The notes beneath the pieces were generated by a model, which worked only from the letters and a program-made list of their open reading frames with translations, made no database searches and had not been told where the DNA came from. A stretch of 64,000 nucleotides of DNA from NCBI GenBank assembly GCA_024305745.1, contig JAHRBS010000009.1, forward strand, positions 1,984,001-2,048,000, given 5' to 3'. Below, one piece after another: positions 11,657 to 22,973 of this stretch. Each line of letters begins with the position of its first letter. Position 1 is the stretch's first letter. The DNA comes from Polyporus tsugae. Lineage: Eukaryota > Basidiomycota > Agaricomycetes > Polyporales > Polyporaceae. A program made the position numbers and the translations under genes.

Positions 11657-13595
11657 TCATTTTCTAACCATAGCGATGGACAGAGAGGGGACATGTAGTA
11701 ATCGTCCCTCGCCGCGTCCGGAGAAGTAGATGGCGTTCACGGCAGCGTTCTCTCGAGTACCCCAGAGATCTTGGCCGTTCCAGTATGGATAGCAGCCCAT
11801 ATGTTTCTGGCCGTTGTATCCCGGGATACCCGTGTCAATCCTGCCCAGAAAGGTCAGTACTCGCAAAACGCTAGAGTCTGCGTGGGACGGACGGACCTGA
11901 ACTCGTCTCGGCGCTGACTAGAGCGCAGAGCGAGCCGTCCACGCGCGCCGAAGTTCTTCAGCGCATCAACACCACGCAGCGTGAAGTTCTCGATGTACAG
12001 CGTCCCTTGATCAATAACGATGCGCGCTGATGACGGTTGTTCTTCCTTGGCGCGAACATCGTGCCACTCGCCGACGTACAGTTCGGTCGCCATGTACGCG
12101 AGAGCATTGTCGATAGCGGGCTGAAATATTTCGAACGCGTCATACGCCAGCTTCGCGGCATCAGGATAATGTCCTGCCATCAACACGACAACACCGTACC
12201 CCGTCCCAGGGTGTACCGCGAGCGCGGCGTGATAGCCAGCCATGGCGCCCACTGCGTTGCTCTTCGTTAGACGTTGCGACACATCGAACACTAAGAATGG
12301 GTGCTACGTACACTTCCAATAGATCTTGCGCAAACGGCCTTTCGAATCGCGCGCTTTGATGATCTCCCAGACAAAGCCCATCTCGGTCCAGTCGTCCTCC
12401 TCGAAAGCATGAACAGTATGGAACCAAGTATCCAGAGAGTATCGCGACAAGCGGCTCTTTGGATGACGTGGGTTCAATAGCGTCTGCGTTACGACGACCA
12501 GATCTGCGAGGGATGAGAATTGGCCGGCAGCAGGATTCATGGCGTCCAAGAAGTCCTGATCCTGGGAATGGACGAGGATCAGGCTAAACCTATCCGTAAG
12601 GAGGTCGAGAACTTACCGCGACTTCTGGAGCCAGCGATGGGACCACGACGAGATGTTTATTGGCGGCCGTAGCTAGGAAGTGGCTGTCATTCAAGCCCAT
12701 GGGCTCGAAGATGTCACGTTTCAGCAGGTCTGCGTAGCTAATCTTCTCCGAAAGACCACCAGCCGTCGTGCTCGCCTTAGCGAGAGCGTAAGCCAGAAGT
12801 GCTGTGCCAGCGTTTGAGTAGGCAGGATATGTGCCTGGAGGAGAAATGAGATGTTGCTTGGCTATAGAGTCGAACAAGTCGTCGTAAGAAGGGAACGGAA
12901 GGCCGTTCGTCGGTGGGGGCCCCATCCCAGACATATCGTGCGGCCATCCAGACACCGTTCCGGGTGGCCAATCCCTGCCTAGTCCAGACATGTGTGTGGC
13001 GAGCTGTCGAAGGGTGATTGGAGGGATGGATTCTGCGTTCGAGGTAGATGCTTCGCCTAACCCGGTTATACCATACCGGAAGCCTGGGGCGTATTTGTCG
13101 ATCGAGTCGTCCCTAGGTGGAATAAGTCAGGAGGTATTTGAGGAGGACTATGCGCACACACCATGAAATCAGTCCCTTCTGTTCGAGTAGGAAGCCCTCC
13201 AAGACGTTGAACATCTTCGCGACAGAAGCGATACGATACATGGAATGACTGTGGGTGGGAGGAGAACCCGTTTGGTTTGCTCTCATAACTCCGAAGTTCT
13301 GTTCGAAGAGAATACTGTCCGACGTCACGACAGCGAAGGAAAGGCTGTCTATGTCGCCCATGGCGAACCGCTGAGAGAGAGTTTTGTGCAGGTTGTCAGA
13401 GGCGCGAACGAGTTCGGGATAGAGAGGAGATGGGGGTGTGTCAATGAACAAGCGGGGCAGAAATGGTCGGCAGCTCCACCGCTCAACCTCGCCATCTATG
13501 TGGCGCCCTCCGAGCGAAATGTGCACGTAGCCGGAGTAGTATCCACCAAAAGCGATGGAGAGGAGCCCGATTGTAACCGCTGTCACTCTGGACAT
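11657..13595 (-). CDS. Beta-lactamase / penicillin-binding-protein-like serine hydrolase
   Basis: Five exons run from ATG 13595 to TGA 11657. The N-terminus has one hydrophobic signal or anchor segment (VTAVTIGLLSIAFGGYYSGY). The catalytic SxxK motif is visible in SMYRIASVAKMFNVLEG, and the YxN motif in YPAYSNAGTALLAYALAK, preceded by HMSGLGRDWPPGTVSGWP. A less typical third motif region, GYHAALAVHPGTGYGVVVLM, follows. A C-terminal domain continues after KNFGARGRLALRSS to a final exon ending LLHVPSLSIAMVRK. Family knowledge: fungal members are secreted or membrane-anchored esterases or peptidases rather than antibiotic-resistance enzymes. The substrate is unknown. All four introns are short with standard GT-AG ends; the one near 12310 is the least certain. 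Confidence 0.82.
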
Positions 13596-14187
13596 GGTCT
13601 CCGAACTTCAAGAGAGAGGTTGCCGACACAAGAATGGGTGATAGAATTGCACGACGACCGCCTCCGCCACTGCTTACTTATATACAGTACGACCTGGGCA
13701 GTGGGTGAATGGAACTTCGATCAGCGCCGGCGAAATCAACGGTTGTACAAGTGTACGTAACTAAGTACTCGTATCCGTACTTCGAGGAAGTTCGAGCGCG
13801 GCGCTGGAGATACCAGTGTGTATTACCCGACCGAGAAGGATTGAAGAGGTTGGTAATATGGATGATACGAGGAAAACAGTCGATTCGGAGTGGTGTAAGA
13901 TGGTGTCGAGTAAGCGGCGCCAGGTCGGAGTTTAAAGCTGGATAAGACGGGCTGAATAACTATTTTAACACTAATTCATTCCCCGATAGACCAGTCAGCC
14001 CGCGCGCAGCTTAGGTGCGTACAGTCACCATGGTTTGACCGTGGTGTTTGCGAACCACAGCTTACGAAGTAATATTATAGCCCCTCTATCACATCCCACC
14101 ATTTTCTGAGGGCTCATCCGAATCGACCATCGATTCGCGTCATTACTGTCGACGTCTACACCTCCCTCTCTACCTGAGGACATGATC
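13596..14187. other. Divergent intergenic region between serine hydrolase and esterase 1
   Basis: This must hold both promoters. I see no clear TATA box near either ATG and no further gene. Confidence 0.4.
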
Positions 14188-15615
14188 ATGGACCCTGAAC
14201 TCGCTGAGGCTCTCGCCTCTGACCCTGCGTACACCCAGCCTCTCGCGCCCCCAGAGGGCATGTCTCTTCCTATCTTCGCGAGACAACAGTCGGATGCCCT
14301 CCTCTCCCCGTTCTCGAAATATTACGGGGAACGACTTCCACCTGGTCTGTTTTAATCTCTTGATGAGGACGGTATGGTGGACTGACGATATCCGATCTGA
14401 CAGAGTCGGAATATACTGTGTCCAACAGCCTTGTCCCCGTGAATGGCGGAACGATAACTGTTCGCGTGGTAGCTCCTTCCGATGGGACTGCCACTCTTCA
14501 GTTCCCTGCTTTAGTCTGGATACATGGTGGCGGTGCGTGGACTCTCAGGTAGTGGCCCAACTAGCTGCTCATGCTCTTGTCGCTAGGATGGATATTGGGG
14601 GATATCAACATGGACGATCACCATTTGCGAACGCTTTGCGTTGACCTGAAGCTCGTGATTGTCAATGTAGAGTATAGGTTAGTTCAATCGTTACTACCAC
14701 AGTCCTAGGTGGTCGCCGTTGATGAGTTAACTTGATGTCAGGCGGGCACCGGAACACTTGTTCCCAACGGCGTTCGAAGATTGCTACGCTGCTATGAAAT
14801 GGGTAGGTGGGCCAACTTTCTCAGATGGTCTTTAATTCACGCCACGAGCATCTTCCTCAGGTTGTTGAGAACGCATCGGGGCTTCGCGTGTCACTAGACA
14901 AGGGATTCATTGTAGGAGGCGACTCTGCAGGGGCCAGTCTGGCCGCTGCCGTGGTGCTCCAGGCTCGCGATGACCCGTTCTTCTCCAAAGGCCCAATTAC
15001 AGGACAATACCTTCGTGAACCGACAGTTGTTCATCCACTCGCTTATCCGGACAAGTGTGTGCTTCAGTCATGCCGGTTACGTAGTCGCTGATCTTGTGGA
15101 AATTGCTCGTGTCAGATATCGGACCATCATGACCTCCTTTGAGGAGAATGTCGACACTGTGCTCCTTAATAGCGAGCGAGTGCTGAGAAGCTATCGTGCG
15201 TAATCTTGAGATTGATGGCCATCCACCGCGTTACTGAATTTGTTGGCCAGAAACATACGGTGCACCGCCGACGGACCTCCGTGCATCTCCTCTTCTCGCA
15301 CCTACGCATGCGGGACTGCCTCCGGCTTACTTACAGATCATGGATCAGGATCCATTGCGCGACGACGGTGTGGTTTATGAGAAAGTCTTACGGGAAGCAT
15401 CTGTGAAGACGAAACTCGTACGGTGCGCTTCCACCATCATCACCAGGTCATCACGGTCACTGCCGGATGCTGGAACTGACAGATTGCCTGCTAGGTATGA
15501 CGGGGTTATCCACGGCTTCCATTACACGTTTCCATGGATATCTGCGGCCAAAAAGGTCGATAGCGATGCTCGAGATGGTCTCAGGTGGCTCCTGAACCTG
15601 GCAGATTCACCTTGA
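14188..15615 (+). CDS. HSL-family alpha/beta-hydrolase (esterase) 1
   Basis: About eight exons. The start at 14188 (MDPELAEALASDP) is chosen over the ATG six bases upstream because both paralogues begin MDPE. Visible landmarks are the oxyanion-hole motif WIHGGG (split by an intron), a YRRAPEHLFPTAF segment (YRLAPE in most members), and the nucleophile elbow GGDSAGASLAAAVV. The acid residue lies in MDQDPLRDDGVVYEK and the histidine in GVIHGFHYTFPW. Hormone-sensitive-lipase-type enzymes hydrolyse short-chain esters. No signal peptide is visible, so a cytosolic location is likely. It is convergent with the orphan coiled-coil gene at 15790. The full catalytic triad and consistent splice sites indicate a functional gene. 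Confidence 0.85.
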
Positions 15616-15789
15616 CATCTCATCCTAACGTAGCAAGCCCGCTTTTGTACGACCGGCTCATTGAATTCGTGTCCGTGGGCTGTTGGAAGAGATTTGGAAG
15701 TTAATGGGTTTGTAAGTTGACGTAGGGTAGACATTACAGATTACATAGTGGTATGATTACAATGCATGACTCTGTGTCCAAGAGTAAAG

Positions 15790-17112
15790 TCACGTAGATG
15801 GTCCCACGGTCGAGGGACTAGTGTCCTCTTCGTCGACAAGTCCGAGCTCATACACGACGGTATCTAGTACGACCTTTGGCTTCAACAACATCGTCGTCAA
15901 GAGACCATCGTCTCCGTCTCCCGCATCGGATACCGTTTCCGAACGCTGCAAGCCCAGGTCAGCAGTCGAGAGAACGTGGGGGATAGTTCCAGGAGGACCT
16001 GTGGCGGCGATCTCTCCGTTGTAGATGTCCTCCATATGCTCCGCGTCAAAGACCTCGTCGAAATGCGCGGTGAGCACCTCATAGTCGCATTCCACGACCT
16101 CCTCGCCGGTAATGCGCTGGAGATCGAGCGCCGTGCGGACGATAGTTTCCAGATGTTGTGCGTACTGTGCGTGGATGTCCTCCGCGAGGAATGATCCGCC
16201 AGCGACGGTGAGGAGGTCGGCGATGCGCTCCGCAAGCTGGTGCGAGAAGCCCGGGACGAGGTCGCGGCCGTTGTACAGGCGCTGCTTCGAATACTTCCGC
16301 GCACGGGAGCGCCACTGCCCCGATACAAGCTGCGACTCTGAAAACGACGCAATGAGAAACATCGCCCGGAGGATTGGACACCACGCACCTGAACAACGCA
16401 TCTGCGTGTACACGCCCGTGAACACGGACTTGCTCTGGTGCTGGAAGTCCCAGGCCGACGCCACTTCCACCGCGAAGCCGACCATGTCCGCCTTGAGCGC
16501 GATGTCGATGAGGATCGGATCGTCCTGGTGTTGTATTGACTCGAGCAGCTCCGCCATGACCGGGCCTACCGCCTCGCGCGCACGCTCGAACGCCTGACCG
16601 ACCTTGTCGGGATCAGGGGCGTCGGCAACGCGGAAGGCGTTCGTGACCTGAGACGCGACCTCGGAGATCTCGAAGTTCAGGGTGCGGACCATCACCAGGA
16701 CGATGTCGTCGTAGGAGGAAATGGTCGATCGCGCGCGTTGGATAGTTGAAACGTCGGATGCCGGCGAAACCTCAGCGAGAGCATGCGAAGAGCCTTGCGC
16801 GAGCTCGGTTTCATCGCCCTTTGCCTCGTCCCTGTTCCTCAGCTCAGATCGTGCCAACGCTTCCATCCTCCGCCAAAACTCGGACTCTGCCCGCTTCTCT
16901 TCAACGACGCCCTCCGCTCTCCTTCGCTCCAGGGCGACCTGCTCGAGCAGCCCCTCGCGTTCCGCCTTCGCCTCGTCCACGGCCTTCTGCAACTGTGCGT
17001 TCTGCGTGCGCATCCGGTGCGCAACCACGCCGACGTAGCCAAATGTCGTCAGGACGAGCGCGATCTTGCACGCCGTCGCCGCGAAGGAGATGAATGAGCC
17101 TGAGGGGGGCAT
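15790..17112 (-). CDS. Orphan coiled-coil protein with N-terminal transmembrane segment
   Basis: Exons 17112-16389 and 16337-15790 encode about 423 residues. A hydrophobic segment (IALVLTTFGYVGVVA, residues about 14-28) comes first. It is followed by a heptad-rich coiled coil (about 30-100, AQLQKAVDEAKAEREGLLEQ) and a helical C-terminal domain ending in LLTTMLLKPKVVLDTVVYEL, which marks it as a diverged member of the coiled-coil family at 1.3, 25.0, 46, 52 and 58 kb. The intron (51 bases, 16338-16388) sits at the family position and splices MRCSE to SQLVSGQWR. Its length is a multiple of three with no stop, so retention would add 17 residues. There is no adjacent Hsp70-like gene. A membrane-anchored variant is inferred. 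Confidence 0.78.
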   Translation of the reverse strand: MPPSGSFISFAATACKIALVLTTFGYVGVVAHRMRTQNAQLQKAVDEAKAEREGLLEQVALERRRAEGVVEEKRAESEFWRRMEALARSELRNRDEAKGDETELAQGSSHALAEVSPASDVSTIQRARSTISSYDDIVLVMVRTLNFEISEVASQVTNAFRVADAPDPDKVGQAFERAREAVGPVMAELLESIQHQDDPILIDIALKADMVGFAVEVASAWDFQHQSKSVFTGVYTQMRCSGAWCPILRAMFLIASFSESQLVSGQWRSRARKYSKQRLYNGRDLVPGFSHQLAERIADLLTVAGGSFLAEDIHAQYAQHLETIVRTALDLQRITGEEVVECDYEVLTAHFDEVFDAEHMEDIYNGEIAATGPPGTIPHVLSTADLGLQRSETVSDAGDGDDGLLTTMLLKPKVVLDTVVYELGLVDEEDTSPSTVGPST

Positions 17113-19339
17113 ATCGCGGTGTCGTCTCCAGTGCTGTGATCGTTCTGTTCAGTGTGGTGGGGGTGCCATCAGCGATGCGGGGGGATGAAGTGCGGGTGCC
17201 ATCGCGGTGCACGGACACATATCGTCTGCGAACACGCGTCCTCCGTCCGACGTGCAGCGTCTGCTCGAATTCGAAAATAGCGCGTAGGGCGTGCGTTCCG
17301 CCTGGTGATGGTCAGAGTGAGAGAGACGCGGAACGTGGCGGGTTCGGAGCGCGGCATGGGCGAGATGAGCGGCCATTGAGCGGGTGCCGGACGATGAATG
17401 GAGGTACCCGTCCGCCAGCTGCGCCTTCTGGAGGGAGAAGTCGGTGCGAAGCTGATATTAGTCGGTGAAGCGCCACGGAAATGCGAACTCACAGATGCCA
17501 CGCGCCTGACACGCGATCCAGGCATGGCCACCGCCGCGAGCCCTGGACATTGTGGGGGAAGTTCTGGCTTGTTTCCCTTGTTCGTGGCGAATATATATCA
17601 TGCTCGATGTGTATATGGCCGACTCGAAGGAGGACCGCATGCGCTCGTTAACTAGCAGGCCAGTATTTGCTAGTATTTGTCGCTAGCCTGGCCCTCTCGG
17701 AGAAGCAGAGAACACAGTGGGTGGCTGGCCGTCCGAGCTCAAGCTCGTTTGCTGCTTGTTTTTCTTCCCTCGCCAGGCGCTTTCTCGCACTCTTCGCAGC
17801 CGATTTCGTGAGCGTGTGAACCGACGTTTCCGACCCGTTTCTCGCCCCTTCCAACGCGTTTCTTGCCGTCTTCTGAGCATTCTTCAAGCCTCTATGCCCT
17901 CGAAGATACCCCCTCTGTCCACTGCACCTACCCCCGCGCAGTCTTTCCATCTATCGTCTGCACCATAAAAATTGCCGGGGTAATGCTACTCGAGTTCTTG
18001 GACAACCGCTTTCCCCTCCCGACGCTCACCTGACGCTTGCATCCCGCGGTTCCCATCATCCGTGTTCCGCCGCCCCCGCCCATAGACTAGCCTCCGCACA
18101 AATGCCCCGCCGTGTATTACCTATACATATGGGTACATACGTGCGTACCACGCGACGGCTGCAGGCAGGTCTCCGGCACAAAGATTTACCTGCAGGCATG
18201 TAAGCACCCCGCTCGCGCTGAACTGTAAAATACACGCAGCTCACCTTCACGCCCACAGACCGGTTGTCGTCATGTCAGAACGCACACGCTCCGTCGCCCA
18301 GGGCTTCGCAGTGGTGAGGGTAAACGCAGGGACGCTGCGAACAGCGTGACGGGTGTCGGACACGATAGCCACCTAGAGCAGCTTGGGACGAGGTGAGCAT
18401 GCTTGTGCGGCACTTGACCGCTGTGGAAGGGAAAATTGGTTTGAGCTCGGAAGAGGTCGTCGAGCGTAGGATGTGGTGGGAGGGAAAAACCTGAGTATCA
18501 TGGCCGCTGGAGGCCGAATATATGTATGGGAAGCGAACATAAGACGTCCCCATCTGGGACGAGAGACACCAAGACGAGAGCTCTAGTACGTGATGATGTC
18601 AGACGCTCCGGGCTGGTGTGTCATCATATACTACCACACCGCACATGGAGAAGCGGGGCTCCGGTGGTATGTCTGGTTACGCAGGCTGAAAACTTGTCAC
18701 GGCGGAATGGGAACTCGATTCCACCGCCCGAATGCCTGTGTATTACTTTGAGTACATGCTGCCCGCGGTAGGATGGCATCTCTGTGGAGATACGGTGCAC
18801 CCCTTGCGGTGGAGCTCGAGGTTCGTCATGCGGCGGCCGGCACACCGCACGGTACATCGAGCGAAATACTATTCAAGTGTGTCAAAGCCAGTCAAAAAGG
18901 TGTATCAATACATGGATGACGTCAGAATTTGACGTGTCGACGCACCTCGTGCGGGAACCCGCCATCCCAAGCCTGGGCGCGGATTCTGCAGTTCCGAACC
19001 ACTTGACGTGTGACACCCGATTGTCGCTGCACCAAGAGCGAGTAAGTCCCATGGGTACACGTCGCGTAGGATGTGGGGATGTCGCTCGACTCCTGCTGTC
19101 TGACTCATCGGACTGCGTGCTCTACGACGCCCACGCTTCCAGTGCCGTAGGCCAGAAACCGTCCGTTTCGATGGTGGACGGCCGCGAAACTTGATTGCGG
19201 AGGTCGCAGGTCGAGGGTCTGTGCGCTTGTGCAGGCGGGACAGCTGGGAGATGGCCCCACGGAAGCGAGCGGACGCGATGGAGGCGGCGTCCCGCGTGTG
19301 GCGCAAGTTCTGGGTCTGGGCACACGCCGAGCTCTCTGC
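17113..19339. other. Intergenic, 2.2 kb, no gene recognised
   Basis: Open frames overlap on both strands (17.6-18.0 and 18.5-19.3 kb), as expected in GC-rich DNA. None has a recognisable domain. The stretch 17655-17965 could be an eroded repeat, but I found no second copy in the window. Confidence 0.4.
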
Positions 19340-20358
19340 CTACACAGGATGAAACTGGGCATCGCTGCGCCCGATAGAGCGAGACGGAGGGCCCGTGACA
19401 GCACCTATGCGATGGGTGAGTAATGCCCTGTGGCGAGACTGAATTGATTATGGTCACTTACCCAAGGCGTTGTTGTTGGAAATGACCAGCCGACCCGAAG
19501 CTGCACCCATCGCTCGGAGGTTGGCAGATCGCGGATAGTTGAGGCGACGTGCCACGCTTTGCACAACACCGTCTGGGGACCTCGTCAACGAGTAGGACAC
19601 GAAGGACGACGGTAGGAAGCACGTGCGGCCGAGGTCGATGGCCCACAGTTTTCCCTCGCGATCGATCATAAAATTGGAATCGTTGGGATCGGACGGACAA
19701 AGGACCAGACCGTCTGCGGCGTCGGTTTGGAAATCTACACGAAGACCATTCCCTAGAGGGCGAAGCACCTTGTTGCCACCAGAGCACGAGAGTGTCAATG
19801 CGAGGTGCCAAAAGCGAGCGGAAAGCATACCTTGTTTATCTGTGCCTCGAGATGCCCAACCGTGGGGTACGTGAGCGTTGACAAGCAATCGACGAAGAAA
19901 TCGTGGCCGATGGGACCGCCGCCAACGGGGCCAGGGGCGGTGCCGGGGGGCATTTTGACGTTGATGAGCTGCTGAACGGCGGCAGCAACGACATCGATGT
20001 CGTTCTTGTAGTAGTTTCCCCCGGGCGACTTGCGTTGGGCGATTGTCGCACCTTGGACGAGGTCCATGACGATATACCCATCCTTCCGGCGCGAGAAGCC
20101 AAGGTGAACGTTGGGGACGCGGACGACGCTGGCAGGGTTGGCGTTCACGACCCCTGCGACAAGGGCCTGCGTACGGCCTTCACCTCGGATGACGGAGTCG
20201 TCGCCGTATTTGACCCAGAATCGAGGGTTGCCTGCGACCTGGATGCAGACGCCGTTCCGGTTGTGACCAGCTTTAATGCACGAACTGACGATGTCGTCGT
20301 GGGTCGGGAAGTCTGCTGGGACTCCGTTCGCTGAATGCCAAACCTGGTCGTCTGCCAT
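19340..20358 (-). CDS. Aminoglycoside-phosphotransferase-like (APH fold) kinase
   Basis: Three exons: 20358-19831, 19768-19462 and 19404-19340 (about 299 residues). The N-lobe contains RFWVKYGDDSVIRGEGRTQA, with the likely ATP-binding Lys in FWVKYG. The C-lobe has GHDFFVDCLSTLTYPTV and then DPNDSNFMIDREGKLWAIDLGR. In that string, D-x-N-D-S-N-F corresponds to the HGDLHxxN catalytic loop and AIDLG to the metal-binding DFG/IDW motif. The loop reads LCPSDPNDSNF, without the usual His-Gly. Fungal proteins of this type are numerous, and their substrates are generally unknown. The last exon adds about 20 residues (GAVTGPPSRSIGRSD...). Neighbours give no functional hint. Confidence 0.75.
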
Positions 20359-20529
20359 GGCTAGAATGCATGTAAGTCAAGGCACAGGGGCGAAGGGACT
20401 CGGAGATGATTTCACTTCAAAGTGCAGAAAGAAGTGCAGAATACGAATGTGCAGAACACGGAAGTTATGGTGAGAGAGGAGCGTGTGCCAGTACTTAAGT
20501 ACTAGGAACCTATTGAGACTTATGTAATA

Positions 20530-20745
20530 TTGCTGTTTGCAAATGAGATGTCGCCGGCGTCTGTGCGTGGTTTTTTTCCGCCGCCGCCGCTAAGCGAGTC
20601 GCTTAGCAATTCCCCGTCCATCCTCGACTTCCACTCTCTCTACCTCGCTCGTTTCTTCACCAATCTGCTCGATCTTGCTGTCCACCGCTGTCCTCAACTC
20701 TGTCTATCTTGTACTCAAGAAAAATTGGCGCTACAAGTTGCCTAT
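20530..20745 (+). repeat. Left terminal inverted repeat
   Basis: Matches the reverse complement of 21625-21839. Identity is very high through CGCCGGCGTCTGTGCGTGG and the pyrimidine-rich block near 20620-20665. It is weaker but still recognisable at CAAGAAAAATTGGCGCT. Confidence 0.8.
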
Positions 20746-21624
20746 CGTCTAGTGCACGTCATCCGCCACTTTTCGGCTGTTCCGCGCACTCAACCAGGAG
20801 TACAGAAGGAATAGGCATTGAGGGAAGGAGGAGATGGCTGGTTTTCGATATGAAGTGTTATCACGGTATGGTTCCATGTATATGCTTGGGAATCTCAGCT
20901 CGTTATGTCGTATCTTCACCTTCCCCCTCTCCTGCTACTACTTACGCTTTTACATGTCGGCCCTACGTTCATTCCTATCTCGTCACAAGCATATATTGCC
21001 TTTAATATATGATCTTTTACCATCTGGAGTATTTCCTCGAAGGCACCAATCATGTTGTAGCCGCCTTGCGTGAATATACACTTCGTGATCCTGCACCCCT
21101 TGACAAGTCATTCACTTGCCCAATGCCTCGTCCATACAGTCCTTGTGCACATACATCACACATGCCAGCACTACAACAAGCATAGAGGACGGACGCGTCT
21201 TTATTCAGGGCAGTAACTAAACATACAGGACACCAGTACATCCAGACCATGTATCGACCCATTGTACCCAACCTGGAGTCCACAGAAAGATCGTACCGGG
21301 ATCCATAACAACTCATTTCCACATTTTATTGTGCCCTGTGATACACCGTCCTCCCAGCAGCTCCTCTCACGGATGCTCCGACCCCTCGAATGTCGACGCA
21401 TGATCCGTTGTGGGGGCTGAAGAATGGCTGGCGACGGTGCCCCTTGAAGCGTGGGAAATTCGAGGGATCTAGGTGTGTCGTCGTATGCCCAGAGAGAATA
21501 TATACATAAAGGAGAAGGATTTAGGCGAGATGGCGGGGAACTGAAGGGGATGTTGCGGATTGAAGCCACCGGAAGAGAAATGCAGTCGGCTCGGCAAGCG
21601 AGTGAGGGGACAGTCGGTGACGAG

Positions 21625-21839
21625 AGACTCCTGGCGCCAGTTTTCTTGAGCACACCATAGCTAGAGACGAGAGGAGCGTTTGGCAGCAAGAATCGAGTAG
21701 ATTGGTGAAGAAATGAGGGAGGTAGAGCGAGTGGAAGTCGAGGACGGGTAGGAAACTGCTAAGCGACTCGACTCGCTTAGCACGGCGGCGGAAAAAACCC
21801 ACGCACAGACGCCGGCGACATCTCATTTGCAAACAGCAA
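21625..21839 (-). repeat. Right terminal inverted repeat
   Basis: Reverse complement of the left arm. It has a few bases more in the palindrome (TAAGCGAGTCGAGTCGCTTA) and small indels. Confidence 0.8.
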
Positions 21840-21844
21840 TAATA

Positions 21845-22973
21845 AACGCCGAAGGAACCGGTTCTATCTGAGCGCTACAGGTGCTCGAACTTGAACTTCA
21901 GCGTGGGCAACCCACCTTCGGTCCTCTGCCTCCACAAAGTCGTGCAGCTCTATCTAGGACTGTATAGCTCCTGCTAGACGTCGACATTGCACGTCTGTCA
22001 CATGGCGACCTATCACCTTTCAGGCGGTACCGTCCTACGCCCGCTTCATCCAGCGCTGCAGCAGACTCGGACTCCGAGTCTACTACGAGACTCGGGGGTA
22101 CATAATGAACGTTCTGCTCACCCGAAACCTTATAAGAAAACGATCTGTGTCCACCGTGGTAGACATGATAGTGGCCAAGCTCACATGGCCAGGTATAATG
22201 GTAGTACTCACCGAAGAAACTTCGGAACGGTGGGCGGGCTCGGGGGCCAAGGCAACGTGGTGCCAGAAGGGAGAAGAAAAATGTTCAAGTTCAACAATGC
22301 CTCCCCTCACGATGGCGCGATTTGGACGACGAGACATCACGCGTGTCCGGCAGGGCCCCGCTGTCATAAGTAGGGCAGGCCACTGGTTTGCAGGTGGCTC
22401 TACGCCGCCCGGCCACGTGCAGGAGACCAGGTGGAATCCACAATATTTCGACATTTGGAATCCGCCGGCTGGCCGCGCGCGCGGTTGGACTCCAGGCGAT
22501 CCACTGCTCACTGACACAAACCGGGACCTGGCTCTTCCCACCAGCCGGAGTGGATCCTGGGCTACTGTGGAGGACGGTCGCACACGGGTCGCACAGTCAC
22601 TGCATCCGCTCACTCGAGTCAGCAGGTCATCTTTTGCTCGTACTTATTTGTAGCCCCTCGGAGCTTCGAGTGGGTCGTGCTCGTGCTCGGAGAAGCAGAT
22701 ATCTGGTTATCGGCCGGGCTGATTACGAATCATCTTCAATTGTTTCCTGTCATGAGGGTTGCATGAGGGCTCTACCAGGACTATCCACGTCATATCATGT
22801 TTACGTGTTCGCGGCTCTAGATCTTATGCAGCAATCTTCTCAAAGGTGAGTATCTCGAGCGTGACTCGGACATAGGGTGACACTAAGGCTGATATCATAT
22901 TCATCTGCAGATATAAAGCACAACTTGTGAGGCCTCGGGGGATGATGCGCTGACATCTGCAAACAACGCTGCC
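21845..22973. other. Intergenic, no gene recognised
   Basis: Long open frames of about 180 codons exist on both strands at 22083-22653, but they overlap each other and show no motif. The promoter of esterase 2 lies at the right end. Confidence 0.4.
22912..22917 (+). promoter_or_regulatory. TATA box of esterase 2
   Basis: TATAAA lies about 57-62 bases upstream of the ATG, which is a typical spacing. Confidence 0.5.

Larger units (their letters stand above)
20525..21844. mobile_element. Non-autonomous DNA transposon with long terminal inverted repeats
   Basis: The element spans 20530-21839 (1,310 bp) and is flanked on both sides by TAATA (20525-20529 and 21840-21844), which I read as a 5 bp target-site duplication. 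Its termini start TTGCTGTTTGCAAATGAGAT and match as inverted repeats over about 210 bp per side. The first 40 bases are almost perfect and similarity falls off inward. Each arm contains a small palindrome (GCTAAGCGAGTCGCTTAGC in the left arm). The interior has no transposase-like frame. A TA dinucleotide target is also possible, because the repeat extends by TA. Confidence 0.8.

Noticed and set aside
17648..17950. A 100-codon minus frame with a basic Ala-rich region, possible transposon remnant
   Set aside because: No second copy in the window, no recognisable retroelement motif.
18784..19306. Overlapping frames of about 135 codons on opposite strands
   Set aside because: No domain, no splice context, low-complexity translation.
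22083..22653. Open frames of about 180 codons on both strands
   Set aside because: They overlap each other, show no motif, hydrophobic pattern or paralogue, and such double frames are common in GC-rich DNA.
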